From positions 29,442 to 93,441 of the forward strand of contig CADAIT010000009.1 of NCBI GenBank assembly GCA_902788095.1: a DNA stretch of 64,000 nt. The letters run 5' to 3'. Positions 8,202-17,521 of the stretch are shown here, one piece after another. The stretch is from an uncultured Bacteroidia bacterium. Its GTDB lineage: Bacteria > Bacteroidota > Bacteroidia > Bacteroidales > UBA932. Positions within the stretch are counted from its first letter, which is position 1. Each line of letters starts with the position of its first letter. Position numbers and translations under genes: made by a program. The notes under the pieces were generated by a model. That model was not told where the DNA came from. It did not search any database and saw only the letters and a list, made by a program, of their open reading frames with translations.

Positions 8202-10898
8202 ATGAAAAAGTATGTTAATATCTTATTTGCAGCAGCCGTAGCAACCCTCGCCCTTGTTTCCTGCGCCAAGGAGCAGGAAGTGGCGCCCGGAACCCCGGAT
8301 GCGGAAGACTGCTATGGTGTTTATTTCCCGAAGCAGGATGTGATTGAGGAAATGCAAGTCCTTGACCCCACCCAGGAGAAGGAAGTGATTATCAAGGTGG
8401 CCCGTGGCGTGAGCGACGGTGCTCTTACTATAAAGCCGACGGTTTCCCTGAGCGAAATTACCGCCAACGGACTTGTGGACGGAGACGTCTCGCTCTTTAC
8501 CGTTCCGGATATCGTATTCGAGGACGGTCAGGCAGAAACCGATCTCAAGATTGTTTTCCCCAATGTGAAGGAAGGTATTCAGTACTCCCTGCACCTGGCC
8601 GTCGAAGGGGATCAGTACACGTCCAAGTATTCCAGCAAGCTGAATTCCTGCGACTACAAACTCATGTGCGTAGCCTATCAGGACTTCGTGATTCCCGAAA
8701 CCGATACGCCTGCAAAGGTTACTTTTACGCATGGCTGGTGGGGTGAAACACACACTGCTTATATCAAGTATTATGAGGTTGACGGAATCCGCCACTGCCA
8801 GACGTATGGTGAAGAGCTTGTAGGGGAAGGCAACAAAAACGGCGGTTTCTGGGGAATGGGTGAAGATCAGCATCTTACCTTCCTTTGGTATCGTGAAGAC
8901 GACCCTGATTGCTCTGAAGGTGACGGAAAACACCCCCATACCATTCCTGCTGGTTACGAACCGGCCCCGGAAGGAGCTGAAGTTATTACGTTTGACGGTT
9001 ACCAGGTATTCGATTTCGGCTGGTCTTCCGGTATGCCGACAGTGGTGGACTACTACTATTATCAGCTCCAGGGAGGATACGCCCGGCCTTATCTCCATTT
9101 CCTTGCCGCGAATTCTAAGTATAACAATGCAAGCTATTACGACGGAAACGGCGGATTCTTCTTCTGGATTCTGGGCTATAACACGAATGCCAATCGCAAT
9201 AGCGGTTGGGCTTTCCCTGAAGACTATGATATCATAGGTATCGCCGAAGGCTTTACCCGTGCGGATTACACCCTTAAACTGGATGCCGGCATAAGCGAGT
9301 ATGACGAAGAATCCACAGCCAATGTGGTTCCGATGAGCTTCAAGATTGGTCCCGATGTGGACAAGGTAGGTTACACCGTTCTGAAGGGCATTGCTTCCGG
9401 TGCCGCTATCGACGCGGAGGTCGCCGCCATCGCCAAGGACGCGGTCGATTCCAAGTATGCCACGTTCGTAGAAGCCAAGGGTGAGTCCTTCGTGGACAAA
9501 ATCGAACTTGACGAAACCGGTATCTATACCCTGGTGGCCGTAGGTCTGGACGCCAAGAAGAAGGCCCAGTCCAACGCCAGCATCAACTTCAAGTACATCC
9601 TGGCCGACGATCCGGATGCCGTGATTGTGAACGTGAGCGCCAGCACCACCGAGGCATATGTTTCCAAGGGCTACAACCCTGACGCCAGCCTTGCATACAC
9701 TATTTCCGGTGCGGGTGTTACGGGAGTCATTCCGATGTTTTATACTCAGGCGCAAGTTGAAGCAAAAGGCGGTATCGAGAAGCTTGTCAGCGAGCTTAAG
9801 GCCGATCCGAACTACTTCTACGACCTGCTGAAGGATGAGGAATTCACAGGTGCCCTTTCTGCCACCGATCTGGCAAGTGTAAACGATAACGGCTATACCG
9901 ACATTTTTGCCAGCGGTGTTACTCCCGGCACGACGTACTACGTCGTTGTCTGGGCCACCAACGGCTATGGTACAGAAGTAGCATATGATACCATGACCAC
10001 TACCGGTGATCCGCTGCCAATCTACATAAACTACGCTTATGCAGATTTGAATAAAGAGTATGAACTGGCCGACGCCAGTGCATGGTGTGGTACATGGAAC
10101 CTGTATGGTATTGACTATGACCATGGTGGCAGTCTCAGGTCTTATCTGGGCAAGGTAAATATTTCCATGAGCAGCACTCCTACGGCTGGTCCGGACAGTG
10201 AGGGTCTGTATGATGAGTTTGTAGATGTCAAGGGGTTGTTCGGCAGCTTCAGTTGGCTTGAAAAATATGGAATTACCGGCTTCGACGACACTTATGAAAT
10301 GGATGTTTACGGTGGTGCCATGTACACTTTCACAAATGCCCTTAAGAACGATATCTTTGAAGACTGCACGGTTTACTTGTATTCAAAAGGCCAAGGTACT
10401 TATGGCTGGGATTATGCTACTTCCTACTGGACATGCTTCATTCCCGTTGCAGACGGCTATTATGCCTTTGTGGATAACAAATATGGCGCGAGCTACAACT
10501 TCTGCGGCTTGGGTGTTAACTCTGCAGAGAATGGTTGGCTGAACAGAGTTTCCGACCAACTCCTGGTAGATCCTGCAAAGGATGAAAACGGTCTTGCTCC
10601 GAAATCTATCCAGCATGCTATCAATGCTGCCAAGAGTAGCTTCTCCGAGTGTGTGATTAAGGCGGAGGATATGGGCCTCACCGGTAAGGAAGCCGCTCGT
10701 GCCGCCATCAAAGCCTACATGAAGGGCTACGATATGAAGCGCCACGTCATCACTCCCTCCGGAGTCCAGGGCCTTGCCCCCGTAACCAGCGTCGTACGGC
10801 GAGTGGCTGCCAAGCACTCCATCTCTCTCAAGCCTGTCAAAAGCGCCAAGGAGGATCTTAGCTTGGAACAGTTTGACATGCGTAAAAAAATGAAATAA
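8202..10898 (+). CDS. Large surface lipoprotein in SusE/F position, function unknown
   Basis: The 898-residue product has a lipoprotein signal (ATLALVSC, Cys21) followed by what look like several beta-sandwich modules (for example an early DGALTIKPTVSLSEI segment and a middle part with VGYTVLKGIASGAAIDAEVA and GVTPGTTYYVVVWATNGYGT, a fibronectin-III-like motif). The C-terminal region is aromatic-rich and ends in a basic tail (FDMRKKMK). I do not recognise a named family over the whole length. Its place directly after susC and susD is where substrate-binding or surface-exposed auxiliary proteins (SusE, SusF or lipoprotein enzymes) are found, so a ligand-binding role at the cell surface is a reasonable inference. 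The gene after it begins within 20 nt. Confidence 0.75.
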   Translation: MKKYVNILFAAAVATLALVSCAKEQEVAPGTPDAEDCYGVYFPKQDVIEEMQVLDPTQEKEVIIKVARGVSDGALTIKPTVSLSEITANGLVDGDVSLFTVPDIVFEDGQAETDLKIVFPNVKEGIQYSLHLAVEGDQYTSKYSSKLNSCDYKLMCVAYQDFVIPETDTPAKVTFTHGWWGETHTAYIKYYEVDGIRHCQTYGEELVGEGNKNGGFWGMGEDQHLTFLWYREDDPDCSEGDGKHPHTIPAGYEPAPEGAEVITFDGYQVFDFGWSSGMPTVVDYYYYQLQGGYARPYLHFLAANSKYNNASYYDGNGGFFFWILGYNTNANRNSGWAFPEDYDIIGIAEGFTRADYTLKLDAGISEYDEESTANVVPMSFKIGPDVDKVGYTVLKGIASGAAIDAEVAAIAKDAVDSKYATFVEAKGESFVDKIELDETGIYTLVAVGLDAKKKAQSNASINFKYILADDPDAVIVNVSASTTEAYVSKGYNPDASLAYTISGAGVTGVIPMFYTQAQVEAKGGIEKLVSELKADPNYFYDLLKDEEFTGALSATDLASVNDNGYTDIFASGVTPGTTYYVVVWATNGYGTEVAYDTMTTTGDPLPIYINYAYADLNKEYELADASAWCGTWNLYGIDYDHGGSLRSYLGKVNISMSSTPTAGPDSEGLYDEFVDVKGLFGSFSWLEKYGITGFDDTYEMDVYGGAMYTFTNALKNDIFEDCTVYLYSKGQGTYGWDYATSYWTCFIPVADGYYAFVDNKYGASYNFCGLGVNSAENGWLNRVSDQLLVDPAKDENGLAPKSIQHAINAAKSSFSECVIKAEDMGLTGKEAARAAIKAYMKGYDMKRHVITPSGVQGLAPVTSVVRRVAAKHSISLKPVKSAKEDLSLEQFDMRKKMK

Positions 10899-10913
10899 TA
10901 AACCGTGATGATT

Positions 10914-11858
10914 ATGAAACGTACAACATACATTCTTGCGGCCATCTCTTTGTTCGCAGCAGTTGTCTCCTGCGAAAAGAAGACTGAGCCTTATGTTCCG
11001 GTCCTGAATCCGGACGGCGTACAGGTTACCGGCATCACGCTTGACAAGACTTCCATCAAGTTCACGGAGAAGAAAGAGACGGCCATCCTGACGGCGACCA
11101 TCGCTCCGGCCGACGCTTCCGAAACCCGTATCCTGTGGAAATCGTCCGATGAAAGTGTGGCCAAAGTTTCAAACGGTGTCGTGGAGGCAGTGAACTATGG
11201 CGTAGCCACCATTACGGCTTCTACCTATGCCGGCGGATTCTCCGCTTCCTGCGCGGTTGACTTCTCTCAGGTGAAAGTTGACTCCCGCGCCCTCGACATC
11301 CTGGGCGACAGTTCTCCCATTTACTGGTCCACGGTAAACTATGGCGCGGAAGCTCCCGGTGAATTCGGTGCTTTCCTGTCCTGGGCTGAAATTGTTCCCA
11401 AGAGCGAGTACACCTGGGACACCTACATGGTTCCGTTTGCCAGTTGGTGCGGCACCGACAAGGATCCCCTGGCCAATGAGGCGATAATCTCCGGTAACGA
11501 GAACTACGACGTAGTAGCCGCCCGTTGGGGTGACGGCTGGAGAATGCCCACCGCCGCCGAGGTTGCCACCCTGGCAGGCAGCACGGTCTGGACCTGGACG
11601 TCCTCCGACGAGGGCACGTACGGATACAAAGTGGAAAATCCCAAAAACGGACGCTCCATCTTTATTCCGGTCGCCGGTTATTACGACGGTGAAGTCCATG
11701 CCCACGCCGGTGCCAAGGGCCGTTACTGGACGGCTTCCCCGGCCAGTAGTGAAAATGCCTATTCGGCCACTTCCCTGGACTTCAGTTCCGACGGATTTGA
11801 CTTCAATGAGCACAGCCGCTACATGGGCTTTGCCATCCGTCCTGTAAAGGATAAGTAA
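10914..11858 (+). CDS. Lipoprotein with Ig-like (BIG2) domain and FISUMP/DUF1566-type domain
   Basis: The 314-residue protein has a lipobox (AAVVSC, Cys20) and a BIG2 Ig-like domain (about 32-118: VTGITLDKTSIKFTEKKETA, WKSSDESVAKVSNGVVEAVN). Its C-terminal domain has GDGWRMPTAAEVATLAGS, TWTSSDEG, GRYWTASPASSENAYSA and a final GFAIRPVKD, the pattern of the fibro-slime/FISUMP or DUF1566 family. Such domains are common in surface lipoproteins of Bacteroidales. In-frame starts also exist at 10905 (GTG) and 10908 (ATG); I chose 10914 because MKRTTYIL gives a normal signal peptide. It is the last gene before a strong terminator, closing the susCD operon. The ligand is unknown. Confidence 0.82.
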   Translation: MKRTTYILAAISLFAAVVSCEKKTEPYVPVLNPDGVQVTGITLDKTSIKFTEKKETAILTATIAPADASETRILWKSSDESVAKVSNGVVEAVNYGVATITASTYAGGFSASCAVDFSQVKVDSRALDILGDSSPIYWSTVNYGAEAPGEFGAFLSWAEIVPKSEYTWDTYMVPFASWCGTDKDPLANEAIISGNENYDVVAARWGDGWRMPTAAEVATLAGSTVWTWTSSDEGTYGYKVENPKNGRSIFIPVAGYYDGEVHAHAGAKGRYWTASPASSENAYSATSLDFSSDGFDFNEHSRYMGFAIRPVKDK

Positions 11859-11879
11859 ATCCCTCTTTCAGAAACCATC

Positions 11880-11907
11880 AAGGGGCGATCATCCGGTCGC
11901 CCCTTTT
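11880..11907 (+). terminator. Rho-independent terminator at end of susCD operon
   Basis: A perfect 9-bp stem AAGGGGCGA / TCGCCCCTT encloses an 8-nt loop and is followed by TTTT. It lies 22 nt after the FISUMP lipoprotein gene and 19 nt before the subtilase start, so transcription of the subtilase may depend on read-through. Confidence 0.85.
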
Positions 11908-11925
11908 AACCATCACAACGAACCA

Positions 11926-13911
11926 GTGAGAAACTTTGCGATATATAGTATAGCAGCACTTTCGCTGTGCGTTTCCTGCGCAAAAGTTGCGGAGGTTACC
12001 CCTGCCGGGCAGAGCGAAAAAGCGACCGTGCTTGCCACCAAAGCGGTGAATTCCGACAAGGAGGCCTCTCCGGAGAGTTTCCTCGTCAAATTCCATGCGG
12101 CACCCTCTGCGGAGGAAATTGCCGCCATGAAGGGAATAAAATCCGTAGAACCCCTTTTTACCTCCATTGCCGAGAACGAGGCCCTGGAAAAACGTTTCGG
12201 CTTGGATTTGTGGTATGTCGTTGAACCGGAAGCCGGCGTTTCCCTTGTGAAGGCGGCGGAAACAGCGGCATCCCTGTCCAGCGTGAGCAAGGTGGAATTC
12301 AATACCATCGCCCGCAAGCCTGACTGCACGTTCCATCCTATGCCCGTGGAGGAAATGGTACGGACGAAGGCCTCGACGGAGGACTTCAAAATCTTCAACG
12401 ACCCCCAGTTCTCCAACCAGTGGCATTACATCAATGTGGGCGACATGACCATTTCCAAAAATGTGTATGCCGGCGGAGATATCAGCGTCAAGGATGTCTG
12501 GGCCAGCACGACCTGCGGCGACCCTTCCATCGTCGTTTGCGTTATTGACGAGGGCGTAAAGTGGTCGCATCCGGACCTTATCGACAATGCCTGGACCAAC
12601 ACCGGTGAAATTCCCGACAACGGGATAGACGACGACGGAAACGGCTATGTGGACGATGTCCATGGTTACAACTTTGTGGACAAGGGCGCCGTCTCCTGGG
12701 ACGTAAAGGGTGACGGCGGTCATGGAACACATACTGCAGGAACCATCGCCGCTGTCAACAACAACGGAATCGGCGTCGTCGGCGTTGCCGGAGGAAGCGG
12801 AAAAAACGATGGCGTGCGCATCATGTCGGCCCAGATTTTCTCCGGTAAAAACGGGGGCTCCGTAGCGCAGGTGGCCGCTGCCATCAAATATGCCGCAGAC
12901 AACGGCGCTTCGCTCATTTCCTGTTCTTTCGGCTATGGTGCCGGAACATTCAAATCGGACGGAGCTTACAAGGCACACGGCGGAGCCGAATACGATGCCA
13001 TGCTTTACTTCAACAACAAGAAGAACAACAAGGCCATTGACGGCGGAATCATCATTTTCTCCGCCGGTAATGAAAGCACCGGTTATGCCGGTTATCCGGG
13101 CGCGTTGGAAAACATCATCAGCGTATCGGCGCTGGGCCCGGACTATCTGCCTACCTATTATTCGAATTACGGCCCCGGCTGCAAAATTGCCGCTCCCGGC
13201 GGAGAAGTAGGACAGCCTGTCCCTTCCGGCGGATACAGCGTACGGGCGGAGGTGCTTTCCACCCTCCCCTCCGAATTGAGCGCCAACGGTGACGATTACG
13301 GCTACATGCAGGGAACCTCCATGGCCTGTCCGCATGTGACGGGTGTCGCCGCACTGGGTATCGCCTATGCCCTCAAATTGGGGAAACACTACACCGTAGA
13401 TGAGTTCAACTCCATGATTGTGTCGTCGGCCAAGGACATTGACGCCCGTATCAGTTCCGCCGGCAGCAAAACGGTTGTCAGGGCAGACGGAAGTGTCTAT
13501 AGCACCCTGAAGTTGTCGGACTATTACCACAACATGGGCTCGGGTTGCATTGACGCCTGGTCGCTGATGATGAAAATTGAAGGCGTTCCCTGTTCCCTGA
13601 TAGCAACGGGCAGTACGCAGTGGGTGGACCTGTCCCCTTACTTCGGAACGGCATCGACCAGCCTCACCTATACCGGCTTTGAGATGAGTAAGGAGGCTCG
13701 CGAGGCCCTGGGTGTTGTAGGCGAACCGGAACTCAAGCACGGCCGCCTGTATATCAACGCCTCCAAAATCGGGTCGGCAAAAGTTACCATCAATGCCATT
13801 GGCGGCGGCACTGCAGCCGGAACCGACACCACCATCGGCGGAATGGCCATTTCCCGTGAAATTTCCATCATAACCCGCGGCTTCACTTCTGCCACGGGCG
13901 GATGGCTGTAA
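11926..13911 (+). CDS. Lipoprotein subtilase (S8 family serine endopeptidase)
   Basis: The 661-residue protein has the subtilase catalytic triad: Asp208 in VVCVIDEGVKWSHPDL, His266 in GHGTHTAGT and Ser465 in GTSMACPHVTG, with oxyanion Asn382 in FSAGNES. A calcium-loop-like NGIDDDGNGYVDDVHGYNF follows the Asp. Residues about 48-135 resemble an inhibitor-type propeptide. The start is GTG at 11926: it is the only start that yields the lipobox SLCVSC (Cys18), so the protein is membrane-anchored, probably exposed outside. The C-terminal region (about 540-661) looks like a beta domain; I see no T9SS sorting signal. It sits just past the terminator of the susCD operon, which suggests that the locus may handle peptide or protein substrates. 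Confidence 0.93.
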   Translation: MRNFAIYSIAALSLCVSCAKVAEVTPAGQSEKATVLATKAVNSDKEASPESFLVKFHAAPSAEEIAAMKGIKSVEPLFTSIAENEALEKRFGLDLWYVVEPEAGVSLVKAAETAASLSSVSKVEFNTIARKPDCTFHPMPVEEMVRTKASTEDFKIFNDPQFSNQWHYINVGDMTISKNVYAGGDISVKDVWASTTCGDPSIVVCVIDEGVKWSHPDLIDNAWTNTGEIPDNGIDDDGNGYVDDVHGYNFVDKGAVSWDVKGDGGHGTHTAGTIAAVNNNGIGVVGVAGGSGKNDGVRIMSAQIFSGKNGGSVAQVAAAIKYAADNGASLISCSFGYGAGTFKSDGAYKAHGGAEYDAMLYFNNKKNNKAIDGGIIIFSAGNESTGYAGYPGALENIISVSALGPDYLPTYYSNYGPGCKIAAPGGEVGQPVPSGGYSVRAEVLSTLPSELSANGDDYGYMQGTSMACPHVTGVAALGIAYALKLGKHYTVDEFNSMIVSSAKDIDARISSAGSKTVVRADGSVYSTLKLSDYYHNMGSGCIDAWSLMMKIEGVPCSLIATGSTQWVDLSPYFGTASTSLTYTGFEMSKEAREALGVVGEPELKHGRLYINASKIGSAKVTINAIGGGTAAGTDTTIGGMAISREISIITRGFTSATGGWL

Positions 13912-13922
13912 TAAAGGATGCT

Positions 13923-14354
13923 ATGAAGACAAAAAGTTTACTGTTAGTCCTGTTTACGATGCTTGGCATCCTGGTGGGCTGTAAAAAAGAAGACGAAAAA
14001 ACGCCGACGGGCCCTTCCTGTGTCGGTGAATGGGAACTTACCGACATTGCCGTGAAGAGCGTTACTTATGCCGGACAGGAGGTTTCCGTTTACCTTGCTT
14101 TCCTGGAAAACGGCAACTTTGAACTTTACCAGATGGTGGGTCAGGGCCGCTACAGAAAGTACACGGGAACCTGGACGCTGGACGGCACGACGCTTTCCGG
14201 AAAGTATTCTTCCAAAAAGGCCTGGGGAAGTTCTTATGAAATATCCCGCGACAATGACAAACTGGTGCTTACTTCCGCGGTGAGCGGAGAGGCGGACACG
14301 TACAAAGCGACCAGCATTCCGGAGAATGTCAAGTCTGCGGCGTTTCAGGAGTAA
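13923..14354 (+). CDS. Small lipocalin-like lipoprotein
   Basis: The 143-residue protein has a lipobox (MLGILVGC, Cys20) and a single domain with GEWELTDIAVKSVTYAGQ, then YTGTWTLDGTTLSGKYSS and DNDKLVLTS, the layout of the lipocalin-like families common in Bacteroidales. An ATG at 13902 is in frame but lies inside the preceding gene and would disrupt the signal peptide, so 13923 is the start. It follows the subtilase gene after 11 nt and is probably co-transcribed with it. Ligand and role are unknown. Confidence 0.75.
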   Translation: MKTKSLLLVLFTMLGILVGCKKEDEKTPTGPSCVGEWELTDIAVKSVTYAGQEVSVYLAFLENGNFELYQMVGQGRYRKYTGTWTLDGTTLSGKYSSKKAWGSSYEISRDNDKLVLTSAVSGEADTYKATSIPENVKSAAFQE

Positions 14355-14402
14355 AACACTTCCATGCCGACGGGGGCTATCAAGTGTTCCCTTAAATGTA
14401 GA

Positions 14403-14438
14403 AAATGGCTGGTTAATCCGGCCATTTCCTTATATTTG
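14403..14438 (+). promoter_or_regulatory. Hairpin (possible terminator) followed by promoter -7 box
   Basis: A 10-bp stem AAATGGCTGG / CCGGCCATTT with one wobble pair (14403-14427) and a short T-rich tail can end the upstream transcript. Directly after it comes TATATTTG (14431-14438), a full match to the Bacteroidetes -7 element, 23 nt before the next start codon. No clear TTTG -33 element is seen, so the promoter is less certain than the hairpin. Confidence 0.5.
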
Positions 14439-14461
14439 TGTCCGCGTTAATGTGAGGTATC

Positions 14462-17400
14462 ATGAGAGTTAAGTGTTTCTTACAAGGAGTGTTACTGATG
14501 GCGGGGCTCATGGGGGCCGCCGGCGTGGTACACGCCCAAGACTATCTGGAGCAGGCGCAGGTTCTGTCCACCCTGTACCGGGGCCGTACGCCCGCGGTAT
14601 ATCCCTACCGCTACAACGGCACCGTGTACTGGGATACCGGTCGTTTCTCCCAGGGGGAAGTGCTGTATAACGGCAAAATATACAAGGGGGTCCTGCTGAA
14701 TGTGGATGCCTTCACGGGCGAGCTGGTAACGCGCCCGTCGGAGCAGGCGGCTGCCGTTGTGCTGAACCGTGAACAGGTGGTCTGGTTCACCCTGGACGGC
14801 CGCAGGTTCGTCAATTTGCGGTATTTGGGCTATACGGACGCTCCGGAAGGCTTCTTCGAGGTGCTGCAGGACGGAAAAGAGCCCGTGCTGCGCCAGCGCA
14901 AAAAAGTCCTGCGGAACGAGGTGAACAGAACCAACGAGGATCCTGCCGACTGGGACGGAAACTACAGCCCGGACGTTATCACATTCTTTGTCCCCAACGA
15001 TACGCATTATGCCGTCTCGGGGGGAAAGGTAAAGAAACTGGGCCGAGGCGCTTTCCGCAGGAAAATGCGGGAACAGGCCAACCCGGCGGAGAGCCCTTTC
15101 CCGGACAAAAACACGCTGGTGTGGCATCCTACGCGGGAAACGGAAGGCGGCATGGTGCCTGCCCGCACCGTGAATAAAGCGGGGCTGGGCCTGCCGGACG
15201 GTTATTTCGCCGAGATAAAGGAAGACACGGCGACGGTCTCTTACGCCCAGAACGCCCTGACGGCCACCTACCGGAACAAAATCTACGAAATAGGCACGGA
15301 AAGCAAAGGCGGTTCCGCCCGCGTGAGCGGCACGGTGTTCGAGGCGGAAAGCGGCCTCCCTTTGCCGGGGGTGGTCATCTTCGACAAGAACACGTCCACA
15401 TACGTGCGTTCCGATGCCAAAGGCCGTTACAACATCACCCTTCCGGTCGGCGACAACAAATTGAGTTTCAATGCCGAGAACAAAAGTGACCTGGAGCTGA
15501 GCGTGGTCGTGCGCGGCCCGGGTGAGCTGGACGTGGTGATGAGCGAAAAGGTGACGCTGCTCAAAGGCGCCATCGTGTCGGCGGAAAGCATGGCGCAGCA
15601 CCGCAGCACGGCCATGGGCGTGGAAAGCGTGAGCATGCGCACGATAGGCAAGATTCCCTCCGCTTTCGGCGAGGGCGACATTATCAAGGCCGTGCTTACC
15701 CTGCCCGGCGTGAAGACGGTGGGCGAGGCTTCCGGCGGCTTCAACGTCCGCGGCGGTTCGGCCGACCAGAACCTCATCCTCTATAACGACAACACCATTT
15801 ACAACCCCAGCCACCTGTTCGGCATGTTCTCCAGTTTCAATCCCGACCTGGTGGACGAGGTGCAGCTGTACAAGAGTTCCATTCCGGCGGAATACGGCGG
15901 GCGCATCTCTTCCGTGCTGCAGGTGAGCACCAAGGAGGGCAGCCGCGACAGGGTGCATGGCTCGGTGGGCCTGGGCCTCCTTACCAGCCGTGCGCATGTG
16001 GAAGGGCCGATAGGCCGAAATACCACCTTCCTTGCCGGCGGCCGCATCACCTATTCGGATTATATGATGAAGCTCCTGCCCAAAAACAGCGCGTACGCCG
16101 GCGGGAGCGCCATGTTCGGTGATGCGAACGCTTCCGTGACCCACCACTTCGACAGCGAGAACTCCCTGCAGGCGTTCGGCTATTTTGCCAGCGACAAGTT
16201 CGGGTTCAGCGGCGACACCACCTTCCGCTACACCAATATCAACGGCTCCTTCGCCTATAGGCACAAAGGGGCCGACGGCAAGAACTTCAAGCTGAGTGCC
16301 GGCTACGACCATTATGCCAATACCGTTGGCGCACATGCCTGGGAAACAGGTGCTTACGACCTGCAAACCTTCATCCGCCAAGTCTTTGTGAAGGCGGGCG
16401 GCAGCATCCCCCTGGGACGGCACACCCTGGGGGCGGGCGTGGACCTGGTAGGCTACTGCCTGGACCCGGGCATCATGGCTCCTTTCGGGGACCATTCCCA
16501 GGTGAAGGCTGCCCGCCTGAACCGGGAGTGGGGTCTGGAACCGGCGCTGTATGTTTCTGACATTTGGAACATTACGGACATCTTCTCCGTAGATGCCGGC
16601 ATCCGCCTCTCGTCGTTCCTGGCCATGAATCCGTCCAAATTTTACATCGGCCCCGAGTTTCGTATTTCCACCAAGGTGTCGCCGGCGGAGAATTTCTCCC
16701 TCAAGGCCGGCTTCAACACCATGCGGCAGTATATCCACCTTATCTCCAACACGGCGGCGGTGTCGCCCATGGATACCTGGCGGCTGTCGTCGGCCGATAT
16801 CGCGCCTACCACGGGCTGGCAAGGTGCGGCCGGCGTGTACTGGACGCTGCTGGGGTCGGGGATAGACCTGTCGCTGGAGGGTTATTACAAGCAGAGCCGC
16901 AACGCGTTGGATTACAAGAGCGGCGCCATGCTGTCCATGAACCCGCAACTGGCCGATGATCTGGTCCCGGTTCTCGGGCGGGCCTATGGTGTGGAGTTCA
17001 TGGTGAAACGGCCCGTGGGCAAAATAACGGGTTGGCTGTCGTACAGCTATTCCCGCAGCCAGCTGCGCGAGATGCTGGACCGCGGGGCGGAAACCATCAA
17101 CGGAGGAGCCTGGTACAATGCCCCTTACGACAAGCCGCACGAGATTAAACTGGCGCTCAACTGGGCCATGACGCACCGTTTCAGCCTGTCGTTGAACGTG
17201 GACTATTCCACCGGGCGTCCCACCACCATTCCCATCGGCCGATACCGGTATAACGGCGCCTGGCACCTGGCGTACAGCGAGCGCAACAGCTACCGCATTC
17301 CGGACTACTTCCGCATGGATGCGGCGCTGAACATAGACCCGGGACATTACAAAAAGGCTTGGGTGCATGCCTCTTTTACCATCGGCGTATATAACATTAC

Positions 17401-17521
17401 CGGCCGGAAGAACCCGTATTCCGTGTTCTTCAAGACGGACCGGACCGGCCAGCTGCAGGGCTATATGCTCTCCGTGTTCGCCAGCCAGATACCTTACATT
17501 AACATTAATCTCCTGTTCTGA
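14462..17521 (+). CDS. TonB-dependent receptor with unusual N-terminal extension, DUF4249-partnered
   Basis: The 1019-residue protein has a signal peptide (GAAGVVHAQ). About 260 residues follow that do not belong to a usual receptor (YPYRYNGTVYWDTGRFSQGE, then TLDGRRFVNLRYLGY and GFFEVLQDG); this stretch resembles small stand-alone secreted proteins of the phylum, and I cannot name it. A carboxypeptidase-regulatory domain (about 287-365, ARVSGTVFEAESGLPLPGVV), a plug (KAVLTLPGVKTVGEASGGFN, VRGGSADQNLILYND, SSIPAEYGGRISSVLQVSTK) and a barrel ending NINLLF complete it. The stop codon overlaps the start of the DUF4249 gene by one base. The substrate is unknown; such receptors are often assigned to siderophore or peptide uptake by analogy only. 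Confidence 0.9.
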   Translation: MRVKCFLQGVLLMAGLMGAAGVVHAQDYLEQAQVLSTLYRGRTPAVYPYRYNGTVYWDTGRFSQGEVLYNGKIYKGVLLNVDAFTGELVTRPSEQAAAVVLNREQVVWFTLDGRRFVNLRYLGYTDAPEGFFEVLQDGKEPVLRQRKKVLRNEVNRTNEDPADWDGNYSPDVITFFVPNDTHYAVSGGKVKKLGRGAFRRKMREQANPAESPFPDKNTLVWHPTRETEGGMVPARTVNKAGLGLPDGYFAEIKEDTATVSYAQNALTATYRNKIYEIGTESKGGSARVSGTVFEAESGLPLPGVVIFDKNTSTYVRSDAKGRYNITLPVGDNKLSFNAENKSDLELSVVVRGPGELDVVMSEKVTLLKGAIVSAESMAQHRSTAMGVESVSMRTIGKIPSAFGEGDIIKAVLTLPGVKTVGEASGGFNVRGGSADQNLILYNDNTIYNPSHLFGMFSSFNPDLVDEVQLYKSSIPAEYGGRISSVLQVSTKEGSRDRVHGSVGLGLLTSRAHVEGPIGRNTTFLAGGRITYSDYMMKLLPKNSAYAGGSAMFGDANASVTHHFDSENSLQAFGYFASDKFGFSGDTTFRYTNINGSFAYRHKGADGKNFKLSAGYDHYANTVGAHAWETGAYDLQTFIRQVFVKAGGSIPLGRHTLGAGVDLVGYCLDPGIMAPFGDHSQVKAARLNREWGLEPALYVSDIWNITDIFSVDAGIRLSSFLAMNPSKFYIGPEFRISTKVSPAENFSLKAGFNTMRQYIHLISNTAAVSPMDTWRLSSADIAPTTGWQGAAGVYWTLLGSGIDLSLEGYYKQSRNALDYKSGAMLSMNPQLADDLVPVLGRAYGVEFMVKRPVGKITGWLSYSYSRSQLREMLDRGAETINGGAWYNAPYDKPHEIKLALNWAMTHRFSLSLNVDYSTGRPTTIPIGRYRYNGAWHLAYSERNSYRIPDYFRMDAALNIDPGHYKKAWVHASFTIGVYNITGRKNPYSVFFKTDRTGQLQGYMLSVFASQIPYININLLF

